This document shows, one piece after another, positions 23,973 through 33,540 of a stretch of DNA of 64,000 nucleotides (position 1 is its first letter; each line of letters begins with the position of its first letter). The position numbers were made by a program, and so were the translations under genes. The notes under the pieces are model-generated. The model had not been told where the DNA came from and did no database searches. It was given only the letters and a program-made list of their open reading frames with translations. Source of the stretch: Streptomyces ochraceiscleroticus (lineage in GTDB: Bacteria; Actinomycetota; Actinomycetes; Streptomycetales; Streptomycetaceae); NCBI RefSeq assembly GCF_000720485.1, contig NZ_JOAX01000002.1, forward strand, positions 248,001 through 312,000, read 5' to 3'.

Positions 23973-25426
23973 CGCGCGGGGAGCGCTTGTTCATCGGGGG
24001 CCGGTGGGTGGCCCCCGAGCTGGGCCACTACGAGGTGACCGACCCGGCCACCGAGGAGGTCGTCGGGCTCGCCCCCGAGGCGAGCGAGGACCAGGTGTAC
24101 GAGGCGGCCGCGGCGGCCCGCGAGGCGTTCGACGGCTGGTCGCGCACCGCCCCCGAGGAGCGCGCCCGCATCCTGGCCCGCACCGCGGAAATCATCCGGG
24201 ACCGGGCCGGGCCGTACGCCGAACTGGCCCGCGCGGAGTCCGGCGCCACCACCGCCACCGCACGCGGCATGCAGGTCGCGGTGGCCGCCGCCCGCTTCGA
24301 CCGGTACGCGCGCGGCGCCCTGGAGCCCGTCGAGGAGGCGCTCCCGCCGCAGATCAACGAGGCCGGGCCGATGGGCAAGGCGGGCGTGCTCGGCGCGCTC
24401 GCCGTCCGCCGGCCGGTGGGCGTCGTCACCTGCATCACCTCGTACAACAACCCCTGGGCCAACCCGGCGGGCAAGATCGCCCCCGCCCTCGCCATGGGCA
24501 ACGCCGTCGTCGTCAAGCCCGCGCCGCAGGACCCGCTGTCGGTGTTCCGGATGGCGGAGGCGCTGGCGGAGGCCGGGGCGCCGCCCGGTGTGGTGAACGT
24601 GGTGACCGGCTCGCGCCCGGAAGTCGGCGAGGCGGCGGTCGCGGCGCCGGACGTCGACATGGTCAGCTTCACGGGCAGTACGGCGGTCGGCCGGGCCATC
24701 GCGGAGGCGTGCGGCCGCGGCATGAAACGCCAGTTGATGGAGCTGGGCGGCAAGGGCGCCGCGCTCGTCTTCGACGACGCCGACCTGGCGGCGGCAGTGG
24801 CCGGCATCGGCACCACCTTCTCCTTCTACAGCGGCCAGATCTGCACCGCGCCCACCCGGGTGCTCGCCCAGCGGGGCGTGTACGAGCGGCTGGTCGAGGG
24901 GCTCGCGCGGTACGCCGGGGCCTTGAAGGTCGGCGACCCGCGCGCACGGGGCACGGTCGTCGGGCCGGTCATCTCGGCGGCGCACCGCGACCGGGTCGAG
25001 GCGTACGTTGCGCTCGGCCGCAAGGAAGGCGCCCGGCTGGTCACGGGCGGCGAGCGGCCGGCACTCGACCGCGGCTGGTACGTCGCACCCACCCTCTTCG
25101 CGGACTGCACCCCGAGCATGCGCGTCGTCCGCGAGGAGATCTTCGGCCCGGTCGTCTCCGTCCTCCCCTTCGACGACGAGGAGGAAGGCATCGCGCTCGC
25201 CGACGACAGCGAGTACGGACTGATCGACTACGTCTGGTCCGGCGACGTGGCCCGCGCCTTCCGGGTCGCCCGCCGGCTGCGCGCGGGCGGCGTCGGCATC
25301 AACACCGTGGGCCGCAACATGGAGGCACCCTTCGGCGGCTTCAAACAGAGCGGCGTGGGCCGCGACGTCGGTTCCTACGCCCTGTGTGCGTACGGCGAAC
25401 TCCAGTCGCTCGTCTGGCCGGGATGA
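23969..25426 (+). CDS. NAD(P)-dependent aldehyde dehydrogenase
   Basis: 485 residues from the GTG at 23969, overlapping the amidohydrolase stop (GTGA). The coenzyme-binding FTGSTAVGRAIAEA, the general-base Glu in MELGGKGAAL (near residue 258) and the nucleophilic Cys in GQICTAPTR (near 292) are all present, as is EEIFGPVVSVLPFD. It oxidises an aldehyde to the acid, probably the final product that an acyl-CoA ligase of the same regulon could then activate (inference). It is the last gene of the operon. Confidence 0.93.
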   Translation: MTRGERLFIGGRWVAPELGHYEVTDPATEEVVGLAPEASEDQVYEAAAAAREAFDGWSRTAPEERARILARTAEIIRDRAGPYAELARAESGATTATARGMQVAVAAARFDRYARGALEPVEEALPPQINEAGPMGKAGVLGALAVRRPVGVVTCITSYNNPWANPAGKIAPALAMGNAVVVKPAPQDPLSVFRMAEALAEAGAPPGVVNVVTGSRPEVGEAAVAAPDVDMVSFTGSTAVGRAIAEACGRGMKRQLMELGGKGAALVFDDADLAAAVAGIGTTFSFYSGQICTAPTRVLAQRGVYERLVEGLARYAGALKVGDPRARGTVVGPVISAAHRDRVEAYVALGRKEGARLVTGGERPALDRGWYVAPTLFADCTPSMRVVREEIFGPVVSVLPFDDEEEGIALADDSEYGLIDYVWSGDVARAFRVARRLRAGGVGINTVGRNMEAPFGGFKQSGVGRDVGSYALCAYGELQSLVWPG

Positions 25427-25674
25427 TCCGTACGGCGACGCGTCGAGTCCGGATAGCGGACACTCAAGGGAAAATTTTGAATCCTAACAAAACGGACACG
25501 GCTGCGGTTCCCGTAATTCGGATCTCAACTATTGGACCTTGCTGTTGCGTGGCGATGCGGGCGCGGAGCCTGTCGAATGGAAGGCGTGAACGGTGATCTC
25601 CCTTCGCATGCAAGGTTCGGGCTGCGGAGTTCGATCATCCGGATACGAATACAGCAGGGCTTAACGTCCTGTTC
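25427..25674. other. AT-richer intergenic region upstream of permease
   Basis: 248 bp without a gene. It is noticeably AT-richer than its surroundings around 25467-25530 (AAAATTTTGAATCC and AACAAAACGG). It probably carries the permease promoter and a leader. No riboswitch or terminator fold was recognised with confidence. Confidence 0.4.
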
Positions 25675-27243
25675 ATGGTTCAGGTAGACCCCCGGCCACC
25701 GGCCGGAGACACGGTGACGAGCGTCAACGGCGACGCATCGGGCGACACCCGCAGCAAGGGCCTCAGCGGCAACTCCGTCGGCCTGCTCGGCAGTGCCGTC
25801 ATCGGTGTGTCCACCGTCGGGCCCGTCTACTGCCTGACCTCGACCCTCGGCCCCACCGTCGGCGAGGTCGGCCTCCAGATGCCCGCCGTCTTCCTCGCGG
25901 GCTTCCTGCCGATGCTGCTGGTCGCCTTCGCGTACCGCGAGCTCAACAAGGCCGTGCCGGACTGCGGTACCTCCTTCACCTGGACGGTGAAGGCGTTCGG
26001 GCCGCGCGTCGGCTGGATGTGCGGCTGGGGCCTGGTGATCGCGACGATCATCGTGCTCTCGAACCTCGCCGGCGTCGCCACCTCCTTCTTCTATCTCCTC
26101 CTCGGACAGCTCACGGGCAGCGACTCCATCGCGGCGCTGGACGACAACAAACCCGTCCACGTCCTGACCTGCCTGGCCTTCGTCGCCATCGCCACCGCGA
26201 TCAGCTACCGCGGCGTGACCACCACCAAGGGCCTGCAGTACGCGCTGGTGGGCCTGCAGCTCGCCGTGCTCGTCGTCTTCGTCGCCATGGCGGTCGTGAA
26301 GGCCAGGACCGGCGACTTCGCCGGCTCCATCGACTTCCACTGGTCCTGGATGAACCCCTTCGAGGTGAAGTCCTTCGGGTCCTTCACCGCCGGACTCTCC
26401 CTCTCGATCTTCATGTTCTGGGGCTGGGACACCTGCCTCACCGTGAACGAGGAGACCTCGGGCAGCGAGAAGACCCCCGGCCGCGCCGCGATGCTGGCCA
26501 TGGTCGTGCTCATCGGCTCCTACCTGACGACCGCGGTGGCCGCGCAGATGTTCTCCGGCGTCGGCACCAAGAGCCTGGGCCTGGGCAACCCCGCCACCTC
26601 CGACAACGTCTTCGCGACCCTCGCCGGGCCCGTCATGGGCTCAGCGCTCGGCGTGCTGCTCTTCGTCGCCGTGCTCGCCTCGGCCGCCGCCTCCCTGCAG
26701 ACCACGTTCATCCCGGTCGCCCGCACGGTCCTCGCGATGTCCACGTACGAGGCGCTGCCCGCCTCCTTCGCCCGCATCCACCCGCGCTTCCAGTCCCCGG
26801 GCCGGGCCACCGTCGCGGCGGGCATCGCCACCGGCGTCTTCTATGCCGTGATGACCTTCCTCAGCGAGAACGTGCTCGTCGACACGATCTACGCGCTCGG
26901 CCTCATGATCTGCTTCTACTACGCGATCACGGCCTTCGCCTGCGCCTGGTACTTCCGCGTCGACCTGCGCAAATCCGCCCGCGACCTGATCTTCAAGGGC
27001 ATCTTCCCGTTCCTCGGCGGCCTCCTCCTGACCGGCGTCTTCGTGAAGACCCTCATCGACATCTGGGACCCGGCCTACGGCACCGGCAGCTCCGTCTTCG
27101 GCGTCGGCTCGGTCTTCGTCATCGGCGTCGGCCTCCTCGTACTGGGACTGGTCATCATGCTGGTCATGCAACGCCGCAGCCCGGCGTTCTTCCGCGGCGA
27201 GGTGCTCACCCGCAGCACGCCGGCGTTGGTGGTGGAGGACTGA
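25675..27243 (+). CDS. APC-family amino acid permease
   Basis: 522 residues with about 12 hydrophobic segments after a 30-residue polar N-terminus. The APC pattern is clear: SVGLLGSAVIGVSTVGPVYCLTSTLGPTVG in TM1 and PAVFLAGFLPMLLVAFAYRELNKAVPDCGTSFTW for TM2-3. The GTSFTW segment resembles permeases for amines or amino acids. It is an inner-membrane uptake system. The Shine-Dalgarno sequence is weak. It converges on the PHP-type hydrolase with a 10-bp gap, so it is not in that gene's operon. The substrate is unknown. Confidence 0.9.
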   Translation: MVQVDPRPPAGDTVTSVNGDASGDTRSKGLSGNSVGLLGSAVIGVSTVGPVYCLTSTLGPTVGEVGLQMPAVFLAGFLPMLLVAFAYRELNKAVPDCGTSFTWTVKAFGPRVGWMCGWGLVIATIIVLSNLAGVATSFFYLLLGQLTGSDSIAALDDNKPVHVLTCLAFVAIATAISYRGVTTTKGLQYALVGLQLAVLVVFVAMAVVKARTGDFAGSIDFHWSWMNPFEVKSFGSFTAGLSLSIFMFWGWDTCLTVNEETSGSEKTPGRAAMLAMVVLIGSYLTTAVAAQMFSGVGTKSLGLGNPATSDNVFATLAGPVMGSALGVLLFVAVLASAAASLQTTFIPVARTVLAMSTYEALPASFARIHPRFQSPGRATVAAGIATGVFYAVMTFLSENVLVDTIYALGLMICFYYAITAFACAWYFRVDLRKSARDLIFKGIFPFLGGLLLTGVFVKTLIDIWDPAYGTGSSVFGVGSVFVIGVGLLVLGLVIMLVMQRRSPAFFRGEVLTRSTPALVVED

Positions 27244-27253
27244 GAACCGCGGC

Positions 27254-28768
27254 TCAGGCCGGCCCGAGGAACACCGGATTGGTCATGGCCGCCATCGGGC
27301 CCGGCAGGCCGCCGGTGGTCGCCGGGTGGCGGACCTCGGCCCGTATGTACGCGGCGTTGTCGGGCGTGGTCTGCCAGGTGAGCGTGCCGGAGCCGGAGGA
27401 CGACAGCGGTGCGGTGTACCGCGTGCCCTGGTCCGTGATGAAGGAGCCCGTGCAGCCCGGGGCGCCGGTCACCTCCAGGTGGGCGGTCGCCGGGGACGTA
27501 CGGTCCACCCGGAGGCGCTCGCCGATGCCCGCGTGCTCGCCGCGCCCGCCGATGACCGAGAAGGCCAGACCGACCTCGGCCGACTCGGCGATCCAGACGC
27601 GGCCGGCCCGTATGCCGGCCAGGATCGCCTCGCGGGAGAGGTCGTCGGCGAGGACGACGGTCTGCGGGAGGCCCACGACGTCCGGGTCGCGGTGGGCGTC
27701 GCTGTGGCCGACGGCCGGGAGCCAGGCGCCGCGGCCCTGGGCGTGCGCGACCAGCGTGTTGTCCCACTCGGCGAGGGTGACCTCGTCATCGGGGGTGTAC
27801 GGGCCGTTCCACACCTCCACCGCGTCGGCCTCGTTCAGCCCGAACTTCCAGTTGCAGCCGATGCACGTGGCGTGCGGATGGGCCGGGATGACCAGGCCGC
27901 CGGCCCGGCGGGCGGCGCGGGCGTACTTCCCGAAGGCGTTGTCCCGGGCGCGGTAGCGCCAGTCGAGGAAGACGCCGGGGTCGGTGCCCATCGCGACGAC
28001 GTGGCCGTTGCGCGTGGTGATCTCCTCACCGGTGAGGATGAGCAGGTCGTCGCCCCACAGTCCCTCCCACGCGCCGTGCGAGGAGGTGGTGTTGTGCTCG
28101 GTCGTGGTGAGGAAGTCCAGCCCCGCGGCGCGGGCGAGCGCGGCGATCTCTGCAGGGGTGCGCTTGCCGTCGGAGTGGATGCTGTGGAGGTGGTTGTCGC
28201 CTCTGTACCAGGCCCGCCCGCGGCCCTTGGCGCGCTGCGGGGGATACACCGGCTTCGGCGTCTCGCCGGAGGCGCCGTACCGCAGGGTGACCGTGATCCC
28301 GTACCGCAGGCCCTGGGGAGCGACGGTGTACGGGCCGAGGGCGATGTGCCAGGTGCCGGGGCGGATCGGCCCCGGGAGATAGCCGGGCGTCGCGGCGTCG
28401 GAGCGGAGGAAGAACTCCGTACGGGCCCCGCCCGACCAGCCGCGGAATCCGGCGCCGCCCAGCTCCGTGCCGCGCTGGTCGAAGATGCCGATGTCGCAGG
28501 CGTTGCCGTTGGTACCCTCGGGCACGGGCGGCTTGTCGTACGTGTACGAGACGGCGATCTCGCGGACGCCGGACGGGACTTCCACGGGGACGTACACGAA
28601 GTCGGGGGCGCCGGTGGGCAGGTGGCCCCGCACCGTACGGGTCTCCTCGCGGCGGGAGCCGTCCCCGTCCGTGCGGTCCACTGCGCCGGCGAAGTTCACG
28701 GTATCGAGCGTAAGCACCCCCGCGGCCCCCGCAACAGCCGTCATCCTCAGTACGTCACGCCGCCGCAT
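27254..28768 (-). CDS. CehA/McbA-type PHP metallohydrolase, Tat-exported
   Basis: 504 residues starting MRRRDVLRMTAVAGAAGVLTL, a twin-arginine type signal. A beta-sandwich region is followed by a PHP phosphoesterase-like domain with WYRGDNHLHSIHSDGKRTP (metal HxH near residue 190), LTTTEHNTTSSH, GEEITTRNGHVVAMG, VIPAHPHA and VGHSDAHRDPD. CehA and McbA are known from carbaryl hydrolysis, but most members are uncharacterised phosphoesterases. It probably acts outside the membrane. It is convergent with the permease. Confidence 0.85.
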   Translation of the reverse strand: MRRRDVLRMTAVAGAAGVLTLDTVNFAGAVDRTDGDGSRREETRTVRGHLPTGAPDFVYVPVEVPSGVREIAVSYTYDKPPVPEGTNGNACDIGIFDQRGTELGGAGFRGWSGGARTEFFLRSDAATPGYLPGPIRPGTWHIALGPYTVAPQGLRYGITVTLRYGASGETPKPVYPPQRAKGRGRAWYRGDNHLHSIHSDGKRTPAEIAALARAAGLDFLTTTEHNTTSSHGAWEGLWGDDLLILTGEEITTRNGHVVAMGTDPGVFLDWRYRARDNAFGKYARAARRAGGLVIPAHPHATCIGCNWKFGLNEADAVEVWNGPYTPDDEVTLAEWDNTLVAHAQGRGAWLPAVGHSDAHRDPDVVGLPQTVVLADDLSREAILAGIRAGRVWIAESAEVGLAFSVIGGRGEHAGIGERLRVDRTSPATAHLEVTGAPGCTGSFITDQGTRYTAPLSSSGSGTLTWQTTPDNAAYIRAEVRHPATTGGLPGPMAAMTNPVFLGPA

Positions 28769-28877
28769 CCGTGCCCCCTGCCTCCGGACGTCCTCACTGG
28801 AACGTGCGACACCGTTGTACGCCGCCGTGACGCCGAGCGGAACGGGTGCGGGCGGGGGAGTGGCCGCGGGCGGGCGG

Positions 28878-29237
28878 TCAGTCGCTGCTGGCGCGGTTGC
28901 GGACGAAGTGCCAGACGAGGCCGCCTCCCCCGACGACGAGGGCGATCAACCACCAGTAGGGCACCGCGCCGCCGTGGCTGGAGCTGTTCGAGCCGCTCCA
29001 GCCGCCCGAGGAGTGGAAGCCGCCGGAGCTGCTGCCCTTGGAGCCGGTCTTGGACACGCCACCGGAGCTCGATCCGCCGCTGCTGCTACTGCTGCCGTGC
29101 GAGCCGCCCGAGAGGGACGGGGTCGCGTACGCCGCCGTGGGCGCCGCGACGACCGCGCCGATCAGCAGCATCGTGGCCAGCGCGTTCCGCGCGGCCGTGC
29201 CGCGGGCAGCCGTGTTCCGTGCCGGTGTGGCATGCAT
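28878..29237 (-). CDS. Small Gly/Ser-rich membrane-anchored secreted protein
   Basis: 119 residues. A signal peptide (ALATMLLIGAVVAAPTAAYA, about residues 19-38) is followed by a long Gly/Ser/His-rich stretch of about 50 residues. A C-terminal membrane helix (YWWLIALVVGGGGLVWHFV) and a short basic tail complete it. This is a surface-anchored linker-like protein with no recognised domain. GGGGG lies 8 nt before the ATG. It is divergent from the LLM gene at 29334. Confidence 0.65.
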   Translation of the reverse strand: MHATPARNTAARGTAARNALATMLLIGAVVAAPTAAYATPSLSGGSHGSSSSSGGSSSGGVSKTGSKGSSSGGFHSSGGWSGSNSSSHGGAVPYWWLIALVVGGGGLVWHFVRNRASSD

Positions 29238-29333
29238 GTGAAAACCCCCGTACGTATGTGATCGGCCTCGGACAGTAGGGCATACGGTGACCGAGCGCCA
29301 CGCGAGTGCCCGCCTTGCACGGAGGTGTTACGG

Positions 29334-30158
29334 ATGCGCATCAGCACCACGATCTTTCTGACGGACGAGACGATCCGGCCGGTGCGGCTGGCCCGCGAGC
29401 TGGAACAGCGCGGGTTCGCCGGGCTGTACCTGCCCGAGCACACCCACATCCCGGCCTCCCGCGACACCCCGGCGCCGATGGGCGAGCCGCTGCCGCGCGA
29501 GTACGGCCGCACCCTCGACCCGTTCGTCGCGCTCGGCCAGGCCGCGGCCGTCACCGAGCGGCTGACGCTCGGCACGGGCATCACGCTGGTCGCCCAGCAC
29601 GACCCGATCGGCCTCGCGAAGCAGGTCGCCACGCTGGACTTCCTCTCCGGCGGCCGGTTCACGCTCGGCGTCGGCTTCGGCTGGAACGTGGAGGAGGCCG
29701 CCGACCACGGGGTGGAGTGGTCCTCGCGACGGGCGCTCGCCCGGGACCGGATCGCGCTGATGCGGGCCCTGTGGGCGGACGAACCGACCGCGTACGAGGG
29801 GGCCTTCGGCTCCGTACGGGCGAGCCACGCGCACCCGAAGCCGGCGAAGGGCGCGCCGCGCATCCTGGTGGGCGGCGGGGCAGGGCCCACGCTGTTCGCG
29901 CACGCCGCGGAGTACGCGGACGGCTGGCTGCCGATCGGCGGGCGGGGGCTGACGGACGCGCTGCCGGAGCTGCGCCGGGTGTGGACCGAGGCCGGGCGCG
30001 AGGGGGAGCCGGTGGTGGTCCCGTACGGGGTGCGTCCCTCGGCCGGGAAGCTGGCGCACTTTCAGGAGCTGGGCATCGACGAGGTGGTGGTGCAGCTGCC
30101 GGCGGCGGGCGAGGGCGAGGTGCTGCGGGCGCTGGACGCGTACGCGGAGTACCTGTGA
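29334..30158 (+). CDS. LLM-class F420-dependent oxidoreductase
   Basis: 274 residues from the ATG at 29334, 8 nt after GGAGG; the GTG at 29325 lies inside that site. Typical family segments are GLYLPEHTHIPASRDTPAP, LTLGTGITLVAQHDPIGLAKQVATLDFLSGGRFTLGVGFGWN and GAPRILVGGGAGPTLFAHAAEYADGWLPIGG. It matches the F420-binding Rv2161c-like group. It stands alone, directly upstream of fbiC on the same strand (157-bp gap), so both ends of F420 metabolism are neighbours. Confidence 0.9.
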   Translation: MRISTTIFLTDETIRPVRLARELEQRGFAGLYLPEHTHIPASRDTPAPMGEPLPREYGRTLDPFVALGQAAAVTERLTLGTGITLVAQHDPIGLAKQVATLDFLSGGRFTLGVGFGWNVEEAADHGVEWSSRRALARDRIALMRALWADEPTAYEGAFGSVRASHAHPKPAKGAPRILVGGGAGPTLFAHAAEYADGWLPIGGRGLTDALPELRRVWTEAGREGEPVVVPYGVRPSAGKLAHFQELGIDEVVVQLPAAGEGEVLRALDAYAEYL

Positions 30159-30315
30159 GGCGCGGGCGGCGATCCAGGGGCCCAGGGGCCGAAGAGGCGC
30201 CCGGATGTCTGCCCGACGGTAGTCGGAGGGAACCTCCGTATGGCGTGATCATCCGCACACAAAACGGTCTCCGTGGCCCGTCGGTCGCTCCGGCGCCCGC
30301 TCGTATCCTCGGAGG

Positions 30316-32970
30316 ATGACTTCCAGCCCGCAGGGATCCGAGCAACTGCCGCAGGGACCCGAGCAGCCCCCGCAGGGAAACCGGCGCCCCGCGCCGACCG
30401 CGAACGCCATGCGCCGGGCGCTGAGGCGCGCGCGGGACGGCGTGGCGCTGGACGTGGCCGAGGCGGCCGTCCTCCTCCAGGCGCGCGGCGACGACCTGGA
30501 CGATCTGTGTGCCTCCGCCGCCCGGGTACGGGACGCGGGGCTGGACGCCGCGGGCCGACCCGGCGTCATCACGTACTCCAAGAGCGTCTTCATCCCGCTC
30601 ACCCGTCTGTGCCGCGACAAGTGCCACTACTGCACCTTCGCCACCGTGCCCGGCAAGCTGCGCCGCGAGGGGCACGGGATGTTCATGTCCCCGGACGAGG
30701 TCCTGGACATCGCCCGCCGCGGCGCCGAACTGGGCTGCAAGGAGGCCCTGATCACCCTCGGGGACAAGCCCGAGGACCGCTGGCCCGAGGCGCGCGAGTG
30801 GCTGGAGGCCGAGGGGTACGACGACACGCTCGCCTACGTGCGCGCGATGGCGATCCGCATCCTGGAGGAGACCGGGCTGCTGCCGCACCTGAACCCGGGC
30901 GTGATGTCCTGGACGGACTTCCAGCGGCTCAAGCCGGTCGCGCCCTCGATGGGCATGATGCTGGAGACCACCGCCGAGCGGCTGTGGAGCGAGCCCGGCG
31001 GCCCGCACTACGGGTCGCCCGACAAGGAGCCCGCCGTACGGCTGCGCGTCCTGGAGGACGCGGGCCGCAGCTCCGTGCCCTTCACCAGCGGACTGCTGAT
31101 CGGCATCGGGGAGAACTACGAGGAGCGCGCGGAGTCACTGTTCGCGCTGCGCCGCGTCTCCCGTGCGTACCACGGCATCCAGGAGCTGATCATCCAGAAC
31201 TTCCGCGCCAAGCCGGACACCGCGATGCGCGGCATGCCGGACGCGGAGCTGGACGACCTGGTCGCCACGGTCGCCGTCGCGCGGCACATCCTGGGCCCGT
31301 CCGCCTGCCTCCAGGCGCCGCCCAACCTGGTGGACTCCGAGTACGGGCGGCTCATCGGGGCCGGCATCGACGACTGGGGCGGTGTCTCGCCGCTCACCCC
31401 GGACCACGTCAACCCCGAGCGCCCCTGGCCCCAGATCGAGGAGCTGGCCGAGCGGTCCGCGGAGAGCGGCTTCGCGCTCAAGGAACGCCTCGCCGTCTAC
31501 CCGGAGTTCGTGCTGCGCGGCGAGCCCTGGCTGGACCCGCGGCTGCTGCCGCACGTCCGGGCGCTCGCCGACCCCGAGACGGGCCTCGCGCGCGAGGACG
31601 CGGTGGTCGAGGGGCACCCCTGGCAGGAGCCGGACGAGGAGTTCTCGCTGCACGGCTCGGGCCGGACGGACCTGCACCGCACCATCGACACCGAGGGCCG
31701 CACCGGCGACCGCCGCAACGACTTCGACGAGGTCTACGGCGACTGGGAGGCGCTGCGCGAGGCGGCGGCCCCCGGAATGGTGCCCCAGCGCATCGACACC
31801 GACGTACGGGCCGCCCTGAAGCAGGCAGCCGAGGATCCGGCGAAGCTCACGGATGACGAGGCGCTGGCCCTGTTGCACGCCGACGGGCCCGCCCTGGACG
31901 CGCTCTGCGGCATCGCCGACGACCTCCGTAGGGCGACGGTCGGCGACGACGTCACGTACATCGTCACGCGCAACATCAACTTCACCAACGTCTGCTACAC
32001 CGGCTGCCGGTTCTGCGCCTTCGCGCAGCGCCGCACGGACGCCGACGCGTACACCCTCTCGCTGGACCAGGTGGCCGACCGTGCCCAGCAGGCGTGGGAC
32101 GTGGGCGCCACCGAGGTGTGCATGCAGGGCGGCATCCACCCGGACCTGCCCGGTACCGCGTACTTCGATATCGCGCGGGCGGTGAAGGAGCGCGTCCCGG
32201 GGATGCACGTGCACGCGTACTCGCCCATGGAGGTCGTCAACGGCGCGACCCGTACGGGGATGTCCATCCGGGAGTGGCTGACCGCCGCCAAGGAGGCGGG
32301 CCTGGACAGCATCCCCGGTACGGCCGCCGAGATCCTCGACGACGAGGTGCGCTGGGTGCTGACCAAGGGGAAGCTGCCCACCGCCACCTGGGTCGAGGTC
32401 ATCAGTACGGCGCACGAACTGGGCATCCGCTCGTCCTCGACGATGATGTACGGGCACGTGGACCAGCCGCGGCACTGGCTGGGCCACCTGCGGCTGCTGG
32501 CCGACATCCAGCGGTCGGCGCTGGAGAAGGGTGTCGAGGGCTTCACGGAGTTCGTGACGCTGCCGTTCATCCACACCAATGCGCCGGTTTATCTCGCCGG
32601 CATCGCCCGGCCGGGGCCCACCTCGCGCGACAACCGGGCGGTGACCGCGATGGCGCGGCTGCTGCTGCACCCGTACATCCCGAACATCCAGACCAGCTGG
32701 GTCAAGCTCGGCACCGAGGGCGCGGCCGAGATGCTGCGCTCGGGCGCCAACGACCTGGGCGGCACGCTCATGGAGGAGACGATCTCCCGGATGGCCGGGT
32801 CGAGCTACGGCTCCTACCGGTCGGTGCGCGACCTGGTCGCCATCGCCGAGGAGGCCGGGCGTCCGGCCCGGGCGCGTACGACCACGTACGGGCCGGTGTC
32901 GGAGGAGCGCCAGGAGGCGGCGCTCCGCTCCGACGGACACCTGCCGGAGCTGCTGCCGGTACTGGAGTAG
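30316..32970 (+). CDS. fbiC: FO synthase, CofG/CofH fusion (FbiC)
   Basis: 884 residues with two radical-SAM cores: CRDKCHYC near residue 98 (CofG half) and CYTGCRFC near 559 (CofH half). It builds 7,8-didemethyl-8-hydroxy-5-deazariboflavin (FO) from tyrosine and a ribityl-diaminouracil, the deazaflavin core of F420. Actinobacterial FbiC is normally this fused form and length. GGAGG abuts the ATG with no spacer, so the start may be leaderless, or an in-frame ATG at 30409 may be used. The N-terminus has PQG repeats and is probably disordered. Confidence 0.96.
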   Translation: MTSSPQGSEQLPQGPEQPPQGNRRPAPTANAMRRALRRARDGVALDVAEAAVLLQARGDDLDDLCASAARVRDAGLDAAGRPGVITYSKSVFIPLTRLCRDKCHYCTFATVPGKLRREGHGMFMSPDEVLDIARRGAELGCKEALITLGDKPEDRWPEAREWLEAEGYDDTLAYVRAMAIRILEETGLLPHLNPGVMSWTDFQRLKPVAPSMGMMLETTAERLWSEPGGPHYGSPDKEPAVRLRVLEDAGRSSVPFTSGLLIGIGENYEERAESLFALRRVSRAYHGIQELIIQNFRAKPDTAMRGMPDAELDDLVATVAVARHILGPSACLQAPPNLVDSEYGRLIGAGIDDWGGVSPLTPDHVNPERPWPQIEELAERSAESGFALKERLAVYPEFVLRGEPWLDPRLLPHVRALADPETGLAREDAVVEGHPWQEPDEEFSLHGSGRTDLHRTIDTEGRTGDRRNDFDEVYGDWEALREAAAPGMVPQRIDTDVRAALKQAAEDPAKLTDDEALALLHADGPALDALCGIADDLRRATVGDDVTYIVTRNINFTNVCYTGCRFCAFAQRRTDADAYTLSLDQVADRAQQAWDVGATEVCMQGGIHPDLPGTAYFDIARAVKERVPGMHVHAYSPMEVVNGATRTGMSIREWLTAAKEAGLDSIPGTAAEILDDEVRWVLTKGKLPTATWVEVISTAHELGIRSSSTMMYGHVDQPRHWLGHLRLLADIQRSALEKGVEGFTEFVTLPFIHTNAPVYLAGIARPGPTSRDNRAVTAMARLLLHPYIPNIQTSWVKLGTEGAAEMLRSGANDLGGTLMEETISRMAGSSYGSYRSVRDLVAIAEEAGRPARARTTTYGPVSEERQEAALRSDGHLPELLPVLE

Positions 32971-32985
32971 CGCACGGGGTCTCCA

Positions 32986-33014
32986 GGGGCCTCCGGAGCT
33001 TCTCCGGAGGCCCC
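32986..33014. terminator. Stem-loop after fbiC with alternative pairing
   Basis: GGGGCCTCCGGAG and CTCCGGAGGCCCC form a perfect 13-bp stem with a 3-nt loop. A competing 11-bp pairing exists between CCAGGGGCCTC (32983) and GAGGCCCCTGG (33027-33037). No T-run follows; it lies between convergent genes. Confidence 0.65.
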
Positions 33015-33047
33015 GACGGGTCTCCAGAGGCCCCTGGTGACTCGTTC

Positions 33048-33305
33048 TCACCCCTCCCCGCTGTGCTCCGTCTCGTGCTGGAGGATGCACTGCTGCCAGC
33101 GTGCGAGGGCCTCCGCCCGGTCGCCGCCGGCGTCCTCCGCCGCGGTGATGAGCGCGTCGGCGGCCATCGCCGCGAGCCGTACGGCGATATGGCAGGTGTC
33201 GCGCTGGGGGAGCGGGCGCAGCAGCTCCACCGCCCCCTCGCTGTCCCCGGCCAGCGCGCACGCGACGACGGCCATGGTCGTGCGGTCCCACTCGTACTCG
33301 GACAT
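33048..33305 (-). CDS. Small hypothetical protein (85 residues)
   Basis: This is an 85-residue helical protein (MSEYEWDRTTMAVVACALAG... WQQCILQHETEHSGEG) with an Ala-rich TPR-like pattern: GDSEGAVELLRPLPQRDTCHIAVRLAAMAADALI. It has no signal or membrane segment. I do not recognise a named family, although similar short proteins are common beside fbiC-type loci in Streptomyces. No strong Shine-Dalgarno sequence precedes the ATG. Confidence 0.65.
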   Translation of the reverse strand: MSEYEWDRTTMAVVACALAGDSEGAVELLRPLPQRDTCHIAVRLAAMAADALITAAEDAGGDRAEALARWQQCILQHETEHSGEG

Positions 33306-33540
33306 GGTCGGAGCATGCCCACACCAGGGGCGGAGGATGACTCCTGCGCCGATATTGCGCAGGTGACCGGAAAGTTCCGGAAGCGATCAAAAGCCGCCTC
33401 CTGGTCGCCTCTTCGCATTCCCTTCCTGCCCATTAGTGGCCGAAACCCTGTCGATTACAGTGCCCTGCGTCAGCGAGCGTCAGAAGGGCGTCGGAAGCGG
33501 CAGCACGGGTCCAGGAGGGCACAGTGCCAGGAGGGACACA

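Noticed and set aside
31135..33390. A 751-residue minus-strand frame opposite fbiC
   Set aside because: It is antisense to fbiC, with no family feature; high GC keeps the frame open.
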